Numbered from the stretch's first letter, positions 9,029-20,739 are shown. The stretch: DNA of 53,891 nt from Synechococcales cyanobacterium GL140_1_metabat_312 (GCA_025351345.1 JANXWB010000024.1:1-53891), one strand, 5' to 3'. Numbers and translations are program-made. The notes: generated from the sequence alone by a model not told the origin.

Positions 9029-9604
9029 ATGAACACCATCCTTGTCCAACTCAATCCTGATATTCAATTAACCGATCGGCAATTTCAAAAGCTTTGCCAA
9101 AACAATCGCAACCTCAATTTTGAACGTAGTGCTCAAGGAGATCTAATTATTATGTCCCCTACAGGAGGCAGTACCGGCAACCGTAATGGTCGTCTTAATC
9201 AACAACTTTTTAACTGGAGCGATCGCGATCGCTCAGGGATTGCCTTTGACTCATCAACAGGATTTAAATTGCCCAATGGAGCCGATCGATCTCCTGATGC
9301 TGCATGGATCACAAACGATCGGTGGAATGCCTTAACCCTAGATGAGCAAGATAGATTTATTCCTCTCTGTCCTGATTTCGTAGTGGAATTGATGTCGCCG
9401 AGTGATAGCCGATCGGTGTTGCAATCTAAAATGCAAGAATATCAAGACAATGGTGTGAGATTGGGAATTTTGATCGATCGCACAATCAAACAAGTCGAGA
9501 TCTATCGAATTGGAAAAACAATACAAACGATCGATCGGCCTGAAATAATTTCCGGTGAAGACGTTCTACCAGGATTTGAATTAAAAATGAATTTAATTTG
9601 GTAA
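9029..9604 (+). CDS. Uma2 family endonuclease (DUF820)
   Basis: 191 residues with the Uma2 layout: LTDRQFQKLCQNN..LNFERSAQGDLIIMSPTGG at the N-terminus, SPDAAWI supplying an acidic residue, and FVVELMSPSDS..LQSKMQEYQDNGV with the Glu/Lys residues of a PD-(D/E)xK-like core. Cyanobacteria often carry dozens of paralogues. They are predicted nucleases but their role is unsettled. The start ATG follows a short AT-rich leader. It converges with hemA. Confidence 0.85.
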   Translation: MNTILVQLNPDIQLTDRQFQKLCQNNRNLNFERSAQGDLIIMSPTGGSTGNRNGRLNQQLFNWSDRDRSGIAFDSSTGFKLPNGADRSPDAAWITNDRWNALTLDEQDRFIPLCPDFVVELMSPSDSRSVLQSKMQEYQDNGVRLGILIDRTIKQVEIYRIGKTIQTIDRPEIISGEDVLPGFELKMNLIW

Positions 9605-9615
9605 ATAATAGCTAA

Positions 9616-9665
9616 ATGTTTGGTTCATCCAGAATTAATATCTCCACCATGAACGAACCAAACAT
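9616..9665. terminator. Hairpin between convergent genes (Uma2 and hemA)
   Basis: A perfect 10-bp inverted repeat, ATGTTTGGTT at 9616-9625 and AACCAAACAT at 9656-9665, has a 30-base loop. It lies exactly between two converging stop codons, so it may stop transcription from both sides. T tracts are weak. Confidence 0.5.
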
Positions 9666-9672
9666 CTTTACT

Positions 9673-10965
9673 CTAAGCGCGAACCTTAGCTGAACTATCA
9701 CCCAGATTAAACAGAAGCGTTAACGTATCCATTGCTTGACGACGGGCTTCAATATCTTTTTGGGTTCGCAATTGCACCATCGGTTCATGCAAAATCTTAT
9801 TCACAATTCCACGGGTCAACGCCTCTACAACTTCTTTATGTTTGTCACCAAAGTCAGTCCCTAATCGAGAGAGTGCTTTTTCTAGTTCCTGAGTCCGAAT
9901 CGCTTCGACTTTATTACGCAAATTACTAATCGTTTCTACTGCATCGAGCGATCGTAACCAATTGTCAAATGATTCTACTTCCTGATCCAGCAGAACTTCC
10001 GCTTCCATAGCCATTTGGCGACGGCTTTCTTGGTTTTGGGCAACCACCGCTTTTAGATCATCTACATTGTAGGCTTTGACATTAGACAGTTCTTGGACAT
10101 CTGAATCGACATTTCGAGGAACAGCAATATCGATAATAGAAACTCGTCGATCGGGATCAAGAATACTTTCCAATTTGGCACGATCGAGAATAGGTTCCGT
10201 CGCAGAAGTGCTGGTGAACACAATATCAGCTTCGGCTAACTGCGCCATCATTTGATCCATTAAGCCTAGTTTTAGATTGGCTTCGGGGAAATCTTTCGAT
10301 AGTTCTTCAGCGCGCTTCATGGTGCGATTTAGAACCGTTACATTCGTGGCACGTTTGGACACCAAATGCTTCACCAAAAGGCGCGACATCTTACCCGCAC
10401 CCAAAATCAAAATTTTATAGGGAGCCAAATCTCCAATTTTCATTTGAGCCAGTTCGACTGCCGCCGAACTAATCGACACCGCACCTGTCCCAATGCTCGT
10501 TTCAGTGCGAACCCGTTTTCCAGCAACAAGCGCTTGCTTAAGTAATTGATTCAGAATGCGCCCGACGCTATCACATTGCTGGCCTGACTGATGACATTGC
10601 TTGACCTGTGCCAAAATCTGGCCTTCACCCAACACTAAACTATCTAAGCCTGATGCAACCCGTAAAAGGTGCATGACCGCATCTTGGTGCAACAACGTGA
10701 ATAAATAAGGCCGCAACCGATCGATCGGCAATTTACTATGAGCCGACAAAAACTGCATGATTTCGCGAACACCAGACTCAATGTCTTCCATAACAATGTA
10801 AATCTCAAGACGGTTACAAGTACTGAGGACCGCCACCTCAAGGACACTAGGACAGGCCCGGATTTGAGCTATTGCACCTTCGTATTCAGGCTCTGGAATG
10901 CTAAGTTTTTCCCGTACTTCGACGGGCGCTGTTTTATGAGTCAGTCCAACAACCGCAATATTCAT
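9673..10965 (-). CDS. hemA: Glutamyl-tRNA reductase
   Basis: 430 residues, full length for the family. The N-terminal catalytic domain contains the nucleophile Cys50 in STCNRLEIY. The NADPH domain shows [15 protein letters not shown] near 190, and a helical dimerisation domain follows. The enzyme reduces glutamyl-tRNA to glutamate-1-semialdehyde, the first committed step of heme, chlorophyll and bilin synthesis. glpX lies directly upstream on the same strand (195-base gap), a neighbourhood seen in other cyanobacteria. Confidence 0.97.
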   Translation of the reverse strand: MNIAVVGLTHKTAPVEVREKLSIPEPEYEGAIAQIRACPSVLEVAVLSTCNRLEIYIVMEDIESGVREIMQFLSAHSKLPIDRLRPYLFTLLHQDAVMHLLRVASGLDSLVLGEGQILAQVKQCHQSGQQCDSVGRILNQLLKQALVAGKRVRTETSIGTGAVSISSAAVELAQMKIGDLAPYKILILGAGKMSRLLVKHLVSKRATNVTVLNRTMKRAEELSKDFPEANLKLGLMDQMMAQLAEADIVFTSTSATEPILDRAKLESILDPDRRVSIIDIAVPRNVDSDVQELSNVKAYNVDDLKAVVAQNQESRRQMAMEAEVLLDQEVESFDNWLRSLDAVETISNLRNKVEAIRTQELEKALSRLGTDFGDKHKEVVEALTRGIVNKILHEPMVQLRTQKDIEARRQAMDTLTLLFNLGDSSAKVRA

Positions 10966-11160
10966 ACTTTAAATGGTTGAGATTTATGTCACAGATTTCG
11001 AGAAAAAAGTGGTGATGGAATCATTGCAAGCATTGCCCATTTCCCATCACCACTTTCTATTTTAACGCTACAGGAATTGTGAATAATCACAACTTATATG
11101 ACGTATTTATTAATCATTCAGATCGATTCGTAGCACCCAACGTTCGGACTCGCTTAGGGA

Positions 11161-12177
11161 CTAGTTGACCAACTGAATGGTTTTACCCGGTTCCCACATG
11201 TGAATCGTATCGACGAATCGTGCAGTTTTTGATTCGCTGGAGACCACAAGAGTCTGAGTCCGTGCGCCGCCAGGGAAGTAGCGAACGCCTTGGAGCCAGT
11301 TACAGGACGTAATCCCAGTTCCGACAAACATTACTTTGTCACCAGAGGCAAGTTCATCTGCCGTATAAATCTTGTCAGGATCGGTAATACCCATGCTGAG
11401 CATCCGAGCAATGTTGGCTTCCTTGCTTTCGCCGATCAAGCCTGTCTTCACGATCGCCGGATCATAGATCAACTGACCTTGAAAGTGAGCGCCCATGCAT
11501 TTCAGCGCAGCCGCACTGATAACACCTTCAGGTGCCGCACCAATTCCCATGAGGGCATGGATTCCAGAATCCGAGAAACCGCAGTTAATGGCCGCGCCGA
11601 CATCACCATCGCCGATCAATTGAACCCGAGCACCCGCAGTCCGAATTTCTTTGATCAAGTCATTGTGACGTTCGCGCTTCATAACGATGACGGTGAGGTC
11701 ATTGATAGGAATATCAAGGCACTGGGACAAGATTTGAAGGTTTTCAGTCGCAGATTTGCTGATGTCTACTTTGCCTTTAGCGGCTTGAGGGGCGGCCAAT
11801 TTCTTCATATAGAAGTCAGGCGCAGCAAACAATCCACCTTTTTCAGCGATCGCCAACACGGCAATAGCACCCGCTTGACTGTAAGCGCAAAGGTTAGTCC
11901 CTTCACAAGGATCCACAGCAATGTCGATCTCTGGGCCTGTGCCATCTTTGTGGCCAAGACCCACTTCTTCGCCAATGAAAAGCATTGGCGCGTCATCTCG
12001 CTCACCTTCACCAATAACGATCCGACCGCGCATAGCGACCTTATTCATCCGTTCCCGCATGGCTTCCACAGCAGCTTCGTCTGCGCCATCTTTGTCACCC
12101 TTTCCGGTCAAACGGGAGGATGCGATCGCGGCGGCTTCCACAACTTCAATAATCTCTAAACCAAGCTTGCTTTCCAT
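11161..12177 (-). CDS. glpX: Class II fructose-1,6-/sedoheptulose-1,7-bisphosphatase
   Basis: The first residues [20 protein letters not shown] and the motifs [13 protein letters not shown] and [11 protein letters not shown] identify the GlpX-type metal-dependent phosphatase. In cyanobacteria this enzyme dephosphorylates both FBP and SBP in the Calvin cycle and gluconeogenesis. A GTG at 12183 gives two more residues, but the ATG at 12177 matches the usual cyanobacterial start. About 338 residues, near the family norm. hemA follows in the same direction. Confidence 0.95.
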   Translation of the reverse strand: MESKLGLEIIEVVEAAAIASSRLTGKGDKDGADEAAVEAMRERMNKVAMRGRIVIGEGERDDAPMLFIGEEVGLGHKDGTGPEIDIAVDPCEGTNLCAYSQAGAIAVLAIAEKGGLFAAPDFYMKKLAAPQAAKGKVDISKSATENLQILSQCLDIPINDLTVIVMKRERHNDLIKEIRTAGARVQLIGDGDVGAAINCGFSDSGIHALMGIGAAPEGVISAAALKCMGAHFQGQLIYDPAIVKTGLIGESKEANIARMLSMGITDPDKIYTADELASGDKVMFVGTGITSCNWLQGVRYFPGGARTQTLVVSSESKTARFVDTIHMWEPGKTIQLVN

Positions 12178-12463
12178 ATCCACTGCGTCCTCAAGAATAC
12201 TGATGTTCAGCGCAAAAGGATTGCGACTTCAGTTACATAGTCTACCAATAGGCGTACCGATCGCCTGAATCTGAGAGAGTGACTTCAGTGTTAAGTTTTG
12301 TAGTCTTGTTCTAGAGGGGGTAGGGGCGTGATTTTATTTTGTTGGATCCAAGACTTGGGATGCGATCGTTTTCAGCCGATCGTCGAGCCTCAGTAAAAGT
12401 CTCCCTAGTCTTTTTGTTGACTAATCGAGAAGCAAAGAATTTTATTAACCGAGACAACGCAGA

Positions 12464-13447
12464 ATGATGATTTCTTTATTATTTGCAGCACTACTTGACT
12501 TTTTAATTGGCGATCCTTGGTCTTGGCTACATCCGGTCCAGGTGATGGGCTGGATCATTTCGATTTATAGTAAATTTACACTTAAATTCATTCAAAATTC
12601 AATTCTTCAAAAGATTGCAGGAATTGGCTTAACCTTATTACTCTTATTCGGCAGTAGCGGCATTGTATGGACAATGATTAGCATTGCAAAATTCATTCAT
12701 CCTGGGATTGCGATCGTCACTGAATCTATTATGCTTGCCAGTTGTTTTGCTGGAAAAAGTCTTCGGGATGCCGCAGAAGATGTATTGGCACCATTTAAAG
12801 ATGACAACATACAACAAGCCCGATCGCGTCTTTCTCGGTATGTAGGCCGCGACACTAAAAATCTAAATGAACCCGAAATTCTGCGTGCTGTATTAGAAAC
12901 GGTTGCGGAGAATAGTGTTGATGGCGTAATGGCACCTTTATTTTGGGCGATCATTGGACTTGTTACTCCCATTGGTCCTGCACCCTTTGCGATCGCCTAC
13001 AAAGCAGTCAACACGCTTGATTCGATGGTGGGTTATATTGCGCCGCCTTATACTCATTTGGGCTGGTGTAGTGCAAAACTAGATGACCTGTTGACCTATA
13101 TTCCCTGTCGATTAATGGTGATGACGTTAGGTATTGTTTCAAGACATCCGATCGCACTTTGGAATCAATGTCGTCAGGAAGGTTCCCAAGATCCTAGCCC
13201 AAATTCTGGCTGGAGTGAATGTGCCTATGCGGTGGTACTAGGGGTGCAATTGGGTGGATTGAATACCTATCGTGGTGTGGTGAAATTAAAACCAATTTTG
13301 GGAATTCCACGGCGATCGATTACACCAGACATTATTCGATCGGCTTTAGATTTGAATCGACGGTGCTTTTTAAGTTGGATGTTGATTGCGATCGGGATAA
13401 TCGAATTTCAGTGGCGAACTATTTTGATTTTTGTCAAAGGAGGTTGA
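12464..13447 (+). CDS. cobD: Adenosylcobinamide-phosphate synthase CobD/CbiB
   Basis: 327 residues, multi-spanning, beginning with LLFAALLDFLIGDPWSWLHPVQVMGW, a hallmark of CobD/CbiB. Further conserved blocks are AVLETVAENSVDGVMAPLFW and AYKAVNTLDSMVGY. The protein attaches the aminopropanol-phosphate arm to cobyric acid in cobalamin synthesis at the membrane. The 280-base upstream region shows no recognisable cobalamin riboswitch. Either of the two leading ATGs may be the start. Confidence 0.93.
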   Translation: MMISLLFAALLDFLIGDPWSWLHPVQVMGWIISIYSKFTLKFIQNSILQKIAGIGLTLLLLFGSSGIVWTMISIAKFIHPGIAIVTESIMLASCFAGKSLRDAAEDVLAPFKDDNIQQARSRLSRYVGRDTKNLNEPEILRAVLETVAENSVDGVMAPLFWAIIGLVTPIGPAPFAIAYKAVNTLDSMVGYIAPPYTHLGWCSAKLDDLLTYIPCRLMVMTLGIVSRHPIALWNQCRQEGSQDPSPNSGWSECAYAVVLGVQLGGLNTYRGVVKLKPILGIPRRSITPDIIRSALDLNRRCFLSWMLIAIGIIEFQWRTILIFVKGG

Positions 13448-13511
13448 TTGAGCATTGTAATTCATAGATATTTAAAGTTGTGTACGATCGATAGGACCGC
13501 TTGCTAACTCG

Positions 13512-13545
13512 ATCGGATTGTTGAGTAAATCGGATTGTTGAGTAA
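13512..13545. repeat. 17-bp perfect tandem duplication upstream of the GUN4-like gene
   Basis: The unit ATCGGATTGTTGAGTAA occurs twice back to back (13512-13528 and 13529-13545), about 50 bases ahead of the GUN4-like start. It may affect promoter spacing or be replication slippage. Confidence 0.8.
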
Positions 13546-13592
13546 CATAAGGGGCAGTCTCAGCTATCTATCCTAATCAGTCTGTTTAATCC

Positions 13593-14276
13593 ATGAATCC
13601 TCAACGTAATCTTTTACCGATCGTCCTGTCCCTCAGCACTTTGGCGCTCACACTAAGCTCTGTCCAAAGCTCCGTCCAAGCTAAAGAACCTACTGTTAAA
13701 TATGTTCCTAAGCCTTTCATCATTCCCCGAACCCCGCTTGAAACCCTAAAATCCGATCGGCTCTTGGACTATAACCCCCTGCAAACATTGCTGCGATCGG
13801 GCAAGTGGAATGAGGCGGCGGCTATGACTTCGACCCTGATGCTAAAGACGGGCGGGGGATTGGAGCAAGGTGTTTTGACTGAAACAGATACGAGATACTT
13901 TCCCTGTAACGATTTGCTGACAGTGGACAAATTGTGGCGTTATTACAGCGGCGATCGGTTTGGGTTGAGTGTACAGTCGAACATTTGGGTATCGATCGGG
14001 GGACAGAATGAGAAGAACGTAGGCCGCTTTGAACGAAGGGTTGGTTGGGGGCAAGCAGTAGAACCTGTAAGCGATCGGCTTCAAGTTCCATCCGGATATT
14101 TTCCACTTCGGCCAGCGGGGAATGGTGGTTTGACCGAGGCTTGGGTGGGTCAATGGATTGCCGAAATGCCAAAACGTCTCGTTGTCTGCCAATCTCCGCC
14201 GAAACCTACAATTAAACCTGCTGTTAAACCTGCTGTTAAACCTAAATTCCCAAAGAAAATTAAACCAAAACCATAG
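13593..14276 (+). CDS. GUN4-like domain protein with signal peptide and Lys/Pro tail
   Basis: 227 residues. A signal-peptide-like N-terminus (about 1-30, ending SVQAKEP) is followed by a domain with the GUN4 pattern: LDYNPLQTLLRSGKWNEAA, a helix, then YFPCNDLLTVDKLWRYYSGDRFGLSVQ. GUN4 binds porphyrins and activates Mg-chelatase. Genuine GUN4 is cytosolic or thylakoid-associated, so a predicted exported version is unusual. The C-terminus has a repeated KPAVKPAVKP stretch with a run of Lys/Pro. Either it is a secreted porphyrin-binding protein, or the leader is a membrane anchor. Confidence 0.7.
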   Translation: MNPQRNLLPIVLSLSTLALTLSSVQSSVQAKEPTVKYVPKPFIIPRTPLETLKSDRLLDYNPLQTLLRSGKWNEAAAMTSTLMLKTGGGLEQGVLTETDTRYFPCNDLLTVDKLWRYYSGDRFGLSVQSNIWVSIGGQNEKNVGRFERRVGWGQAVEPVSDRLQVPSGYFPLRPAGNGGLTEAWVGQWIAEMPKRLVVCQSPPKPTIKPAVKPAVKPKFPKKIKPKP

Positions 14277-14386
14277 CATTTTCATAGAGTTTCTCGATCG
14301 CTCCTTTAAATCTCACACTAGCGATTGAGGTGGCGATCGAAAATTTATCTTTAGAACTATTTGATATCACTTCCCTAATTTGAATC

Positions 14387-15226
14387 CTACGGCAACCAAG
14401 GATATTGACTAAAATCAGGTTGACGTTTTTCGAGAAATGCCTTTTTCCCTTCCGCCCCCTCTTCTGTCATGTAATACAGCATTGTTGCATTACCCGCCAA
14501 CTCTTGAATACCCGCCTGCCCATCACAATCTGCATTAAAAGCTGACTTAAGACAACGAATTGCGATCGGACTTTTTTCCAATATCTCCTGTGCCCATTGA
14601 ATGCCTTCTGCCTCTAATTGATCGATCGGCACCACAATATTCACTAGCCCCATTTCCAGCGCCGCCGCCGCATCATACTGCCGACATAAATACCAAATCT
14701 CCCTCGCCTTCTTTTGTCCGACAACTCGCGCCATATAGCTCGCACCAAAGCCGCCATCAAAGCTTCCAACCTTCGGACCTGTTTGCCCAAAGATGGCATT
14801 ATCAGCGGCTATTGTTAAATCACACAGCAAATGTAATACATGACCACCGCCGATCGCATACCCGGCAACCAATGCAATAACAACCTTAGGCATCGATCGA
14901 ATTAACCGCTGCAAATCCAATACATTCAAACGTGGCATTCCCGTCTCATCAATATACCCGCCCTCTCCGCGCACACTTTGATCACCGCCCGCACAGAATG
15001 CATATTTCCCGTCAGTATGCGGTCCCGCCCCTGTGAATAGAATCACTCCAATGCGAGTATCTTCGCGGGCATTGGAAAATGCTTCATACAACTCCATTAC
15101 AGTTTTAGGCCGAAATGCATTACGTTTGTGGGGCCGATTAATTACAATCTTCGCAATGCCATTCACTTTAAAATATTGAATATCTTCGTAATCTTTAACA
15201 GATTGCCATTCTATTGTTTTATTCAT
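14387..15226 (-). CDS. menB: 1,4-dihydroxy-2-naphthoyl-CoA synthase
   Basis: 279 residues of the crotonase fold. Conserved blocks are [15 protein letters not shown], the oxyanion-hole region [11 protein letters not shown] and [19 protein letters not shown]. It closes the ring of o-succinylbenzoyl-CoA in phylloquinone synthesis, needed for photosystem I. The Gly at position 150 (QTGPKVG) is the residue expected in the bicarbonate-dependent type I enzymes, rather than the Asp of type II. It is a single gene with no other men genes nearby. Confidence 0.95.
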   Translation of the reverse strand: MNKTIEWQSVKDYEDIQYFKVNGIAKIVINRPHKRNAFRPKTVMELYEAFSNAREDTRIGVILFTGAGPHTDGKYAFCAGGDQSVRGEGGYIDETGMPRLNVLDLQRLIRSMPKVVIALVAGYAIGGGHVLHLLCDLTIAADNAIFGQTGPKVGSFDGGFGASYMARVVGQKKAREIWYLCRQYDAAAALEMGLVNIVVPIDQLEAEGIQWAQEILEKSPIAIRCLKSAFNADCDGQAGIQELAGNATMLYYMTEEGAEGKKAFLEKRQPDFSQYPWLP

Positions 15227-15254
15227 GATTAAAGATTGTATTGACTCCTAAAAA

Positions 15255-15704
15255 TTATGAATTGAGTTTGTAAGTATATCGCCAAGTTTTACGATCGCGC
15301 AATTTGGCGATTTTACCTTGAAAAAACAAACTAATTGCGGTGCGTGTTCTCACAAAATCTAACATTACAATTGAGCCACTTGGAGCCACAATGTTTTCGT
15401 ACACAGGACCATACCGTTGTACCCGACTACAATAAATGCCTACGCCTTCGACCGTCAGCACAGCCGGAGTCCATTGGGGAATTGAAGCTGGAATAATAAA
15501 AACACCAAAGACTTGATGTCGCCCAAATTTAGGATTGACACTTACTTTTTCAGCAGTGACCGTAACCATTTTTTCGGATGAAGTCATGAATGCTTCCGTA
15601 TCACAATTGGAATCACTATTTTGACCCAACGAATCTGCCCAAATTAGAACAGTTGCGATCGATAACACTATAGAAATAACCACCGATCGTTTTTTCAAAG
15701 GCAT
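15255..15704 (-). CDS. Hypothetical exported protein (149 aa)
   Basis: A basic N-terminus and hydrophobic stretch (MPLKKRSVVISIVLSIATVLIW) suggest a signal peptide or anchor, followed by a mostly beta-rich domain of about 115 residues. Two Cys residues (NCDTEAF and GIYCSRV) might form a disulfide after export. No family is recognised. It sits between eno and menB, all on the minus strand, 28 bases upstream of menB, so coexpression is possible. Confidence 0.55.
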   Translation of the reverse strand: MPLKKRSVVISIVLSIATVLIWADSLGQNSDSNCDTEAFMTSSEKMVTVTAEKVSVNPKFGRHQVFGVFIIPASIPQWTPAVLTVEGVGIYCSRVQRYGPVYENIVAPSGSIVMLDFVRTRTAISLFFQGKIAKLRDRKTWRYTYKLNS

Positions 15705-15726
15705 TAGTTTATTTCAATAGATAAGA

Positions 15727-15763
15727 ATTCCCGTAGCCCCCTTATTAAGAAGCCTACGGGAAT
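15727..15763 (-). terminator. Hairpin downstream of eno
   Basis: A 10-bp perfect inverted repeat, ATTCCCGTAG (15727-15736) and CTACGGGAAT (15754-15763), lies just past the eno stop. On the minus strand it is followed by a modest T-rich tract, so it is a likely intrinsic terminator for eno. Confidence 0.6.
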
Positions 15764-15776
15764 CCCTATTTGAGTT

Positions 15777-17105
<1,329 letters not shown>

Positions 17106-17211
17106 TTAACGCTAGACTTCCATAATCCAACGCTTAGAATACGTTGGAATGACCCGTTAGGGAAGATTGGATAACGATCGTGAGTAAAATAATATTTGAA
17201 GGTTGAAATTT

Positions 17212-17601
17212 ATGCGGTTATTGCACACGATGTTACGCGTTAAAAATCTAGACCGATCGCTTTCTTTCTACTGTGATCAGCTTGAAATGACACTCCTCCG
17301 AAAGACGGATTATCCAGGCGGCGAATTTACCTTGGCGTTCGTGGGTTATGGCGACGAATCCGATAATGCGGTTCTAGAACTAACTTACAACTGGGGAAAA
17401 GAAGACTATACCTTAGGAAATGCTTACGGACATATTGCGATCGGTGTGGATGATATCTATGCGACTTGCGCGGGGATCAAGGGCCAAGGCGGAAATGTTA
17501 CTCGCGAGCCAGGACCCATGAAGCATGGAACAACGGTGATCGCGTTTGTGGAGGATCCCGATGGCTACAAAGTCGAGTTGATTCAGACGAAGGCGAGATA
17601 G
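17212..17601 (+). CDS. gloA: Lactoylglutathione lyase (glyoxalase I)
   Basis: 129 residues from the ATG at 17212, preceded by GAAGGT. A TTG at 17203 would add three residues. Metal ligands are His5, Glu56, His74 and Glu122, the same spacing as the nickel-type bacterial glyoxalase I. It isomerises the methylglyoxal-glutathione hemithioacetal, detoxifying a by-product of glycolysis. It is transcribed away from eno with a shared intergenic region. Confidence 0.93.
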   Translation: MRLLHTMLRVKNLDRSLSFYCDQLEMTLLRKTDYPGGEFTLAFVGYGDESDNAVLELTYNWGKEDYTLGNAYGHIAIGVDDIYATCAGIKGQGGNVTREPGPMKHGTTVIAFVEDPDGYKVELIQTKAR

Positions 17602-17685
17602 CTTTTAGTCGGAGTTTTTAGCCTGAGGGTTTGTGGGAGTTTTCTACACCCTCCTAGACTCCTACCCCTCTTAGACTATGGGTAA

Positions 17686-18024
17686 CTATAAATCCTCTAA
17701 TGACGCGCCAAAAACCTCGTCTTCCAATTCCATACGTTGTTCCATCTGTCGCAAAAAATAGCCCGTTAACATCGCCGAAGCCAACAACCCGGCCAAATTC
17801 TCACGATCGGTCGTCACCCGCACGTTGAAGCCTTCACTAGGCAACACACCCAAGAGACCTTGCACATTGTGGGAAACAATTTGTTTGGCTTGAGAACTGA
17901 CGGATCTAGCTACTCGGTCCAAGACTTCTGGCGATTGAAGTTGTAAATATTTTAGTAATGAATTTGTATCCATCGACTCCACATCACTGCGCAGAAAATT
18001 TGCGTTGTCTGAATTAAATGACAT
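17686..18024 (-). CDS. DUF760 family protein
   Basis: 112 residues, acidic and helical, containing LLKYLQLQSPEVLDRVARSVS and LGVLPSEGFNVRVTTDRENLAGLLASAMLTGYFLR. This pattern is a widespread cyanobacterial/plastid family (DUF760) with no settled biochemical role. It lies on the minus strand downstream of the cyclase gene, with a gap of about 160 bases, and converges with gloA. Confidence 0.75.
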   Translation of the reverse strand: MSFNSDNANFLRSDVESMDTNSLLKYLQLQSPEVLDRVARSVSSQAKQIVSHNVQGLLGVLPSEGFNVRVTTDRENLAGLLASAMLTGYFLRQMEQRMELEDEVFGASLEDL

Positions 18025-18183
18025 TAGACCTTATCCAAGACAGTAAACGACACTGTTGAAACGACATTGTACCCAATCTATGCACGAATTACAGGCTGAC
18101 CTGTGACGGGTTTGTACGGTTTTCATCAGTTTTCCCGATAGCCGCGCTAATCGCACCCTCATTTAGGGTCATTTACTTATTAT

Positions 18184-20739
18184 TTATTTTTCAGTTAATG
18201 CCCACGATCCATTCCAGTCATCCGGCGGCGGATTGGTTAGCCAGTGACGACAGCGTTCGATGTGGAGGGCGGCGGCTTGATCGTGACGATCGATTTCCAA
18301 CACCGTCGCAAATTCGCCAATGGCTTGAGCAAATCGACGTTTTAGGTACAGATCTCGGGCGATTTGGTAGTGTTCTACGACTTGCTGTTTTTGCTCAGAA
18401 ATCGTCTCAGTTCTGAGTCCCAGCAGTTCATAAATTGCTACGGGCTGAGTTTTTCCCTTGACTCGAATGTAATCTAATTCCCGCGCCCAAAGCCGATCGG
18501 CACAGGGGCGGTACGTCGTCTCGCTAATCAAAATATCCGTACCATACAGTTTGCTCGTACTTTCCAAGCGCGCACTCAGATTGACCCCATCGCCGATCGC
18601 CGTAAATTCCATTCGCTTACTGGATCCAATGTTGCCGCTGATCACCACATCTGAATTGATCCCGATGCCAATTTTGATATCAGGCTGTCCACGACTAGCG
18701 CGTTTTAAGTTGAAATCCACGAGTCGATGACGCATTTCAACAGCAGTCTGCACCGCCATCCACTGATGATCTGCTAAGGGCAGTGGCGACCCAAATACGG
18801 CCATCAGGGCATCACCAATGTACTTATCTAAAATTCCTCGATGGGCAAATACTGCGTCTACCATCACCTCAAAATATTCATTCAGCATTTCGACGACATC
18901 CTCAGCAGCGAGGGTTTCGGTCAAGGTGGTGTAGCTGCGAATGTCCGAAAACATTACGGATACCTCTTTACGATCGCCCCCCATCTTGGCCGCGTCAGGG
19001 TTTTCCAGCAACTGCTCGGCCAGTTCTTGAGTCATGTAGCGATACATGGTGCTTTTCAATCGCTTGGCATCACTGATGTCGTCCATCACTACCAGCACGC
19101 CCAGAATATGGCTCGGGTCATCTGGGGCCGCCATTGTATTTATGGCTAAATTGACGCTGTGTTGATGGCTACCATGGGCTGGAAGAAGAGTTTGGTCGGG
19201 GTAATATTGCTGGCGATCTTTTTCAAGTCGTGGATTTAGGGACATGCTAATCCAGCGGCGAAAGTCAGCTCGCTCAATCTGAATTATATCCGTCACAGGC
19301 AACCCAGCCAAGTTGCTGCTATCCATACCCAACAGTTTTTTTGCACTTTCATTCGCCAAGACAATGTTGCCCTCACGATCGGTGGAAATCACACCATTGG
19401 AGAGCGATCGGAGAATGTCACGCTGGAGTTGTTCTTGTTGCTTGATGGTTTCAAACAGCTTTGCATTCTGTAAGGCAATGCCCGCTTGAATATTGAAGGT
19501 CTGCATGAATTCCTGATCGCTGCTGTTAAAGCTTGCCAACCAACATTCGGGAGCTTGGGGCCAGTCTCGGGGATCGTACTTAGGATAGTCTCCTTGGCGA
19601 CGTTTATTGACCAGTTGGGTCACACCAATGAGTTCGCCTTCGGGATTGTGAACGGGCATACAGAGAAGCGCGCAGGTGCGATACCCGGTAGCTTGGTCGG
19701 TTTGTTTGGCAGTTTCGGCACCGGGATTATCGTATAGGTCAAAGGAAATATTAATCGGTTCACCCGTGGCGGCGACTTGACCCGCAAATCCGGTTCCGAT
19801 TGGAATCCGAACTTCTTTTTCGCTCCCGTCCACAACAGTCATACGGGTCCAGATTTCTCCCGCCTCTTCATCCATCAACCAAAGGGTGCTGCGATCGGCA
19901 TTCATAAGCTGTTTAGCTTCATCCATCACCCGTCGCAAGGTGTCGCCTAAATCTAAACGGCTCTGGCTCAACGATTGGGTCGCCATCATCAACGAATGGG
20001 CGGCTCGTTGACGTTGTGCAGCGATGTAGAACGATCGGGAGGACTCTAAAATTAGCCGAATGCAGGGCGCAAATTCTCGGAACATTGACTCGTCTTCTGC
20101 GGTAAACCCGCCATAGTCAATCCGATCGGTTAGCAATTCTGCTGGGGTTAGTGATTCTTTTAGCTTATTAGTTTTGAGCTTATTAATCAGTTGGACCACT
20201 GCCACCAGCTCGCCCGTTTCACTCAACAATGGCAGGGCAAGCATCGTGTAGGTTCGATAGCCAGTTTTTTCATATTGCTGTTTAGCTTGATGCGATCGTT
20301 CATCATCAAAAAAATCAAACGGAATATTAATTACTCGCTTACTCTGAGCCACTTCTCCAGCAATCCCTTGATGGAAGCCAATGCGAATCTCACGGGGGCG
20401 ACCATTGCTTCCCATGACCGTGGTATGAAGTTCGTTTTTAGATTCGTCTAACAGATAAATTGTGGTCCGATCGGCATTCAGCAATTCGCCCGTTTTTTCG
20501 GTGATGGAGGTCAGCATTTCCTCCAGAATCACATCAAATCCCTGAATATCAAGGAGCGATAAGGTTTGGTTGACAATTTTTAATTTATATTCGACATCAC
20601 TGACCACTTCCCGAAACCGATCGGGAGTTAAAGGGGCTAAGAATGATGAAAAACTCCGTTCAGACGTTAATTCATGATTTCCCTGAGTGGCTAATTGTCC
20701 TAGATCCGAATCGGGTAAATGCGAATTGGAATGGTTCAT
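18184..20739 (-). CDS. cyaB: Tandem GAF-PAS class III adenylate cyclase, CyaB-type
   Basis: 851 residues. GAF-A is about 70-235 and GAF-B about 265-430, each with a VxQLxNK segment as in cyclic-nucleotide-binding GAFs. A PAS domain spans about 440-560, the cyclase about 590-775, and a helical TPR-like tail follows. Metal-binding Asp599 and Asp643, transition-state Asn720 and Arg724, and the purine pair Lys639/Thr713 all point to ATP rather than GTP as substrate. The layout and length match the Anabaena CyaB1/B2 cyclases, which are self-activated by cAMP binding to a GAF. Direct ligand binding here is inferred. Confidence 0.92.
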   Translation of the reverse strand: MNHSNSHLPDSDLGQLATQGNHELTSERSFSSFLAPLTPDRFREVVSDVEYKLKIVNQTLSLLDIQGFDVILEEMLTSITEKTGELLNADRTTIYLLDESKNELHTTVMGSNGRPREIRIGFHQGIAGEVAQSKRVINIPFDFFDDERSHQAKQQYEKTGYRTYTMLALPLLSETGELVAVVQLINKLKTNKLKESLTPAELLTDRIDYGGFTAEDESMFREFAPCIRLILESSRSFYIAAQRQRAAHSLMMATQSLSQSRLDLGDTLRRVMDEAKQLMNADRSTLWLMDEEAGEIWTRMTVVDGSEKEVRIPIGTGFAGQVAATGEPINISFDLYDNPGAETAKQTDQATGYRTCALLCMPVHNPEGELIGVTQLVNKRRQGDYPKYDPRDWPQAPECWLASFNSSDQEFMQTFNIQAGIALQNAKLFETIKQQEQLQRDILRSLSNGVISTDREGNIVLANESAKKLLGMDSSNLAGLPVTDIIQIERADFRRWISMSLNPRLEKDRQQYYPDQTLLPAHGSHQHSVNLAINTMAAPDDPSHILGVLVVMDDISDAKRLKSTMYRYMTQELAEQLLENPDAAKMGGDRKEVSVMFSDIRSYTTLTETLAAEDVVEMLNEYFEVMVDAVFAHRGILDKYIGDALMAVFGSPLPLADHQWMAVQTAVEMRHRLVDFNLKRASRGQPDIKIGIGINSDVVISGNIGSSKRMEFTAIGDGVNLSARLESTSKLYGTDILISETTYRPCADRLWARELDYIRVKGKTQPVAIYELLGLRTETISEQKQQVVEHYQIARDLYLKRRFAQAIGEFATVLEIDRHDQAAALHIERCRHWLTNPPPDDWNGSWALTEK

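Noticed and set aside
11290-12159. 289-codon frame antisense to glpX
   Set aside because: glpX is unmistakable and full-length; the opposite frame is a shadow.
12184-12463. Cobalamin riboswitch ahead of cobD
   Set aside because: No B12-box-like core or conserved flanking helices were seen.
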